A stretch of 64,000 nt of DNA from Phytoseiulus persimilis (Eukaryota; Arthropoda; Arachnida; Mesostigmata; Phytoseiidae), in assembly GCA_037576195.1 (NCBI GenBank), contig CM075102.1:33166745-33230744 (forward strand). The letters run 5' to 3'. Below, piece after piece: positions 58,881 to 64,000 of this stretch. The notes beneath the pieces are model-generated. The model saw only the letters and a list, made by a program, of their open reading frames with translations. It ran no database searches and had not been told where the DNA came from. Positions within the stretch are counted from its first letter, which is position 1, and each line of letters opens with the position of its first letter. Both the position numbers and the translations under genes were made by a program.

Positions 58881-59061
58881 GTCGAAGTTTTTCCTACCAA
58901 ATCTATACTCAATTGACCTCCGGTGAGGATCTCAAAGTTTTAAGCTCCGATGTATGACTACCGTGAAGGACAGCAGAGAGGTCTCGCATGTTGGCCGCCA
59001 AGTGTATTGTTTCTTTTGAGAAAGGTGCCTGATAATGAACTGAGAGCGGGTTCGAGTCCCT

Positions 59062-59352
59062 AGATATCCGAGAGCACCCCCGCTCGCTAGCCGGGTGGCA
59101 TAAACCAACACTGGGTGCCACGCTAAGCTAGCAATCGCGGGACAGAAATTTCTTATGTGGTAAAAAGAGGATTTAATTCATATCAGAATTGAATCTGAAG
59201 CATCTTAAGACCCAAGCCCACCGCCCGCAATGGGATTTGCGAGGCGATAGGGAGTGTTACTGAAGCAATACTTAATGTGATTCCGGGACACTCCTGAGGA
59301 CTGGCTGAGAGGTTCAGCCGAAAAACAAAAAAAAAAAAAGATATCCGAGAGC
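59062..59352 (+). mobile_element. Poly(A)-tailed retroposon with 14-bp target duplications
   Basis: AGATATCCGAGAGC occurs at 59062-59075 and again at 59339-59352. The 263 bp in between end in an A-rich tail (AAAAAC followed by A13). This is the mark of LINE-type target-primed insertion. The body has no open frame of note and no tRNA-like A and B boxes, so it may be a SINE of another origin or a retropseudogene of a small RNA. Confidence 0.75.
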
Positions 59353-61398
59353 GGCTGGTGCCAACTTCATTGAACCGAATGGACGTTATCCCTCCACGCA
59401 TCCAATACTTTTGTGACCAGGAACGAAGACTTTGGAAGGTATCTCTTCCTTGAGCGCAGTGAGCCTGATACGTATAAGAATCTTTGCGAAGGTTCCCATG
59501 CAAACATATCTTTCATGCAGCCAGAATCTCTAACAACCCAAAAAGTTATTTTGTGTGAGCGGACGATGTTCATCCCAAATCGGCTTCAGCAGATCGAGCA
59601 CTCAGTTCTTAGAATCATCAAAGGGAGTGCTAAACTAGGGACAACCTTTGTAGGGCGGCTTACGGCAGAGTTTCAGGTTCCTGAAGCACAAACAACCCGA
59701 TACCTCAATACGTCGACGGTGAGGTCTGATAACAAAGGTGATCCCATATCTGTTGAGGCATTTAATCATCTGATTCCATTCGCTCTCATAGAGAAGAATT
59801 CGAGATATAATGATTTCAGTTCCAGAAAGAATCTTGGGGCTCATTCTGGTCCGGTTGGGTTCTGATCCGAAACGAGACGATTCCAAAGTCGCGGCCCTCC
59901 GTTCAAATCGTGAACATGCAGTCACCGCACCCGGGCACGTACACAATGTTCCCAGCTAGGAAATCGAATCACAGGCGGTCCGTGACTCTCGCCTCGTGGA
60001 CTACGTGGCGAGGTGAGCCAGGGTGGATCCAATCAGTTGGGCAGCTCGAAGAGTGAGCTGGTCTCCGATTGAGACTGCTCGTTGAGTCAGCTACCCGAAG
60101 GGGGTGTCTGCCAGAGTACTCTCTGTTCTCTGCCGAAACTTGCGTGGGATCCACGATCCTAGGGACAGAAGCGGTCCGAATGCGTTCGTATCGAGCAGGC
60201 TCGGTGCCGAGAATCGGTAGCGAGACGAAAGCCCAGATGAAGTGGTTCGATCGCGCAAGTGGTCCATATCTCAGCTTTCATCTCACGGGGAAGTCGCGCT
60301 GCACCGATCTTGGAGGAGTCGTAAACGGAAACTCCCGTAGCCGCTCGAGAATACGTCCTCGTTCTCAGTCGCCTGATTGACAGCCGGCCATGACATGGAG
60401 AAGACGCCTCGAGACGGCTCCGCATTCCGATGCGCGGAAGCCACGCGTTCAAAAGCTGCGATTTTCTGCGGTCGTTCACCCGCGAAACTTCGCAGTTCCG
60501 CAGCCGCGGCAGAAGCCGTTGCAAGGTCTGCTCGTAATGGGATAGAAACGGTGGTCTAAACTGCGGAATCCGGGCGACGGAATCGGACAAAAAATAATAC
60601 ACGCGCCAATAATGATGCAGTGATCCGATTGAGGTCCCTTCCTAACAATGTAAACGTCCGTGATTCCACAATCATTCCTTCAACTGCGTTCGCGCGAATA
60701 TTCTCCACGAAAACTGCAAAGCCTCTTCATCTTCGTCCCCTTGGTGAAATGCATATGGATTTCATTCGTTGTCAACACTCCGAGAAGGTGAGCTCATGGA
60801 TCTGTTCGGCAGAAAAACTGCGCGAAGAGAAAGCGTTCGCTCGAAACTATCATGTTCTCTCACAGTCGCTTCCTCGCGTCGTTATTCTGGAAGAACCGAA
60901 GCGAGACACGAGCGATGACCGAGTTCATCTTCCCAGACTTGGAAGACAATCTTGATCTCGGGCTCGTCTGTTCAGCCTCGAACGTCTAGGCGGGCTTTGT
61001 TCTTAGGCTACAGCCACACGAGTGCTGCTGATTCGAATTTCTGTCGGTCGCAGTGGTCAAGGATGCGCCTTGAGGACGTCTTCGTGCCCCGTTGAACTGA
61101 TTCGCATGCTCCGTGGCCGGGAAGACGAGGCCGCGCCAGGTTGGCCCACTGCTTGTGAGATCCGGTCTTGTCAACTACGGAAGCCGGAATCGAGTGGAGC
61201 GTTCGGCCTGTCCACCGAAAGGAAACGAAGCAAGCCGAATTTCCTCAATGATGATTCATTCGGCCTGATCCAAAGAAATTGAATTGCGGGCGATCGTTCA
61301 TGAGCTGCGAGAGACTCGAAATCCCGGAATAACGTCGAACTTAGAACGGAGGCATGGAATGAAGTATTTGTTCCGAGAATGTTTTTCCTCTTTCATGC
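59353..61398. other. About 2 kb without a recognised gene
   Basis: A 150-codon frame at 59413-59865 begins with GTG and matches nothing I know; other frames are shorter or overlap in opposite strands. Confidence 0.4.
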
Positions 61399-61606
61399 TT
61401 AATGTACTCGCTTCTTAGCAAGCTTCCCAGCCGGAACGCTCGTTTTTTTCAGCCCAACGACCTTCCAAGTTGGGACTAGTGATGATTCCGACAAGAGCTT
61501 GTCAGGAAGTCGCGTGTTTTCTGACTTCACGTGCCGTGTCGCTCGCTTTGAAATCAAGTTCTCATCACTGACAGAGCTCACAGCTCTCTTACGATAACTC
61601 GATCAT
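61399..61606 (-). CDS. Possible 60-aa basic protein
   Basis: The frame from 61567 to the stop at 61399 reads like protein (LVPTWKVVGLKKTS, ending KLAKKRVH). It has no ATG of its own near the start. Joining the short ATG frame at 61606-61593 across 25 nt with GTAAGA...TCAG ends restores phase and gives 60 aa. Alternatively the upstream exon lies elsewhere. The gene would be divergent from the secreted-protein gene at 61789. Confidence 0.3.
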
Positions 61607-61751
61607 CGAGCCGGAGCTTCCAGCTCTCAGATTTTATTTGGGATGTCCGGTGAACTTCGGGATTGGTCTAGTTTTTCGGCGCCTGATACTTTGACGGTGA
61701 TGAAAGACCGATTGTCAGGATTCTCGCTTGACGTTTGGATGGAATCGGGTC

Positions 61752-61758
61752 TATATAT
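61752..61758 (+). promoter_or_regulatory. TATA box of the small secreted-protein gene
   Basis: TATATAT 31 bp before the ATG at 61789. With a normal TATA-to-start distance, the mRNA leader would be only a few nucleotides long. Confidence 0.5.
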
Positions 61759-61788
61759 TCCGATTATAAGTGTGCGGGGACAGTAAAT

Positions 61789-62375
61789 ATGAGAGTGGTT
61801 GCTGTGTTTGTTGTTCTCTGTGTAGCGGGAACCCTCGCTTACGATGATCTCAAATGCTTGAATCATTATCTCAAGGACTTCATCAAACACAACGCTGCGG
61901 AGCGTGTGCAAGAGCTGTTGCATGAATACAGAGGTAGAACTCTCGGTTTCACCGAGAAAATTAGGAAGCAATTCGAGCAAGCCGAAGTAGCCGTGCAACA
62001 CTGCTTCGAACACATCAACGAGAGAGTTGACTCTGAAATGGCGGTCGTCGCCAGGCTGATGGAGAACGAATCTCTTCGCCACTTTCTGTCTGCCAAGTTC
62101 ATTGCAGTCGTGATGGAGGTTGGTCTATTCTTATAGCCGGAGATGTTATCGCCGAACTTTTTTATAATTTATTCAAATACTCTCAGATTTGTGACGACAA
62201 GAATCCACAGATATTCGCCGACGACGAACTGCGGAGAGCTTGCCAAGAGCTGGGGAAAGCCAGGGAGGTCCGCGAGAACGACGACGCTCGATACTTGATG
62301 GGGATGTTAGCCGATCGCATGGAAACAATTGGATCGGAGGAGGCTCAAATCATTCTGCAGAAGTGCGGCCTATGA
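61789..62375 (+). CDS. Small secreted helical protein, 2 exons, 172 aa
   Basis: Exons 61789-62118 and 62187-62375 (68-bp intron, phase 0) give 172 residues. Residues 1-17 are a signal peptide (VVAVFVVLCVAGTLA). The mature part is charged and predicted helical by eye, with Cys at 23, 72, 112, 129 and 170. The odd number suggests either one free Cys or disulfide-linked dimers. I recognise no family; small secreted cysteine-containing helical proteins are common in arthropods as salivary, haemolymph or antimicrobial factors, but nothing here fixes a role. Confidence 0.8.
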
Positions 62376-64000
62376 AATCATGTCAAATGAAAGAGTATGT
62401 TCTCTGGATCAATTTTTGGAGAGTATGCTTTCTCTTGATCACACTGCCGATGGATTTACGTCGAGTCACGGCACCAAGAGGAAATTGCGTCCTCAAAGTT
62501 TTTTTTATAAGGTAACACCTGAGCCAAGGGTTTTGTGGATCTATGGTGACTCAAGTCCCATGGCGGAAATTGCCTGCTCTAGAATCCATCGGAAGATTCG
62601 GACGCGTACCGTTGGCCCATCGAGACTATGCTTCCGCTTCGTTCAACAACACCGTCGAATCAATATCTAGTTGCGCAGCGATCATGCGGCCGGAGTCCAC
62701 ACTTCGTCTGCGACGCTGGCTGACCGGGACCGCGTTTCCGTTGAGCGCATTCTGGCCCTGAAAGCATTCGGCTTGAGTTTGTGACAGTTCTTGCACACGA
62801 CCCTGGTCAAGTTCAGAATTCCGATATGGGTGGCTACCGGAACACTCGTCTTGAATTATCGTTGGAAGACCGTATGCCTTGAATTATTCACGTGATATCG
62901 CCAATATGCTCGATGTAAGCAGTTATCCGACAGAAAACCAAACATGTCGACCGAAAAGAATCTGTCACGTCAGCCAATTAGAAGTCTGGTTCGCCAACAT
63001 GTGAGCTGATTGGACCTCGAGCTTCTGGGACTACTGGCTGAGAAGCAGCAAACGGTTTTTGAACGGCATTTCCCGGTTTTCGAAGATCTCGGAAGTCAAG
63101 GTTCAGCTCGGGGGCCGGAACATGGCTTCCGAAATGGCCACAGAGAGTCACGTGACGATTGGGCGAGAATACCGAAACCATATCGGACCCAAACAATTCG
63201 ATCGTGGAAGCGATCATTAATCGCACTATTAGCATCGTTCGTTCACGCGGCGGACAAGTTGTCAACGTTCTTCTGTTGTTCTTTCTGCATCTCGCTCCAA
63301 ATCATCTATATGGTCATTCGGGGTGAGGGCCTTTCGAGAGTTCGCAATTCATACTGGGATCTGACCCCCGATCCCTCAGAAGAAAAGAAATGACAGTCCT
63401 TGACGATTTTCTCGGGCGAACCAAGGTGATCGGGAATGAATCCTGCTGTTAGGGCAGAAGCCGAACGCCCGAAGAAGCGAACTCACAAGAACGCCCGAAG
63501 AGCAGTATGTCGTCAGACAGGTGGCTTGTGTCCGTGTCACCTGGAGCGGAGGACCGGACTGAAAAACGACAAGGATTATGACAGTGCGTCTTCTCGTTCC
63601 ACGCTCCAGAGGATCAGTGACTCATTCCATTCATCGTAGGGAAGAATGTGAAACTCACTATTCCTGTGCAAGCAACTGTCTGTCTCTGGGGACAATATAC
63701 GCACTCACTCTGAAAGAGAAAGTCACGGAGTAAGAAAAAGCTCGAGCCATGCTAGATTTTGGGCTTCCGCGCGCTGCTTGAGTAGTGATCGATACCCATT
63801 GCCGCACAGCCTCTGATTTGAACCGCTGAGGGCACTGATCGGCGGTCATCGGTGAACCAACGTAGAGCCAGCTTGCAGGATGGTGCGTTTCGTCGGTCTA
63901 ATGCCGTTGTTCGGATGCCGACCGTGAACTTGGCCTTCCAGCGAGAACTTCTGGGATCGCCTTCCGGACGATTTTTCTGCTCCATCGCTCACGTGCTCGT
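62376..64000. other. No recognised gene to the window end
   Basis: Several short frames; the one at 63436-63639 (67 codons, ATG) is basic and may be chance. No exon chain with consistent phase was found. Confidence 0.4.

Noticed and set aside
59048-59060. GGTTCGAGTCC, a tRNA B-box match (another at about 29003)
   Set aside because: No A box, acceptor stem or cloverleaf can be formed around either site.
59413-59865. 150-codon frame
   Set aside because: No ATG at its start, no recognised domain and no supporting splice sites or poly(A) signal.

Overview
Eukaryotic, animal nuclear DNA. Spliced genes with GT/AG introns (mostly 68-150 bp), poly(A) signals, a planar-polarity gene (prickle), a Bar-class homeobox gene, an intronless actin and a secreted chitin-binding protein point to an arthropod. 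The compact genes and roughly even base composition would fit a mite (for example a phytoseiid), but the species is an inference. Most long open frames in the window are chance or shadow frames. The gene models below were built by joining exons whose splice sites and reading phases agree.

Left part (1-22.5 kb). After about 5.9 kb without a recognisable gene come the PET domain, three LIM domains and tail of prickle (5949-9609, +), a possible small gene (10207-10557, +), then a three-exon Bar-class homeobox gene (17036-10595, -). Its 5.7-kb first intron holds a 1.2-kb inverted-repeat element and two head-to-head mariner fragments. Weak coding segments lie at 17.5-18.9 kb (-). A five-exon secreted protein (22395-20157, -) has a cysteine-rich segment, a long Pro-Glu-Pro-Tyr repeat and a C-terminal chitin-binding domain.

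Middle (22.5-32.5 kb). About 4 kb without clear genes leads to an intronless cytoplasmic actin (26495-27625, +). It is followed by a 2.7-kb hAT-type non-autonomous element with perfect 8-bp target duplications. The inside of that element is a 45-bp satellite ordered into 540-bp higher-order repeats.

Palindrome (32.5-58.2 kb). Two arms of about 11.5 kb are inverted copies around a 2.6-kb spacer made of a ~1.28-kb tandem unit. Each arm carries a flavin-containing monooxygenase (FMO) gene whose large third intron holds a hAT transposase copy, a fold-back hairpin, a GC-rich minisatellite and a 72-bp MITE. The left FMO is intact (540 aa, six exons); the right copy has four frameshifting indels. 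The outer right edge of the palindrome lies 57 bp before the penultimate exon of a TMEM135-like gene, whose 5' part is absent.

Right part (58.2-64 kb). TMEM135 3' exons, a poly(A)-tailed retroposon with 14-bp target duplications, a possible 60-aa gene, and a two-exon gene for a small secreted helical protein (61789-62375, +) with a TATA box just upstream. Nothing recognisable was found after about 62.4 kb.
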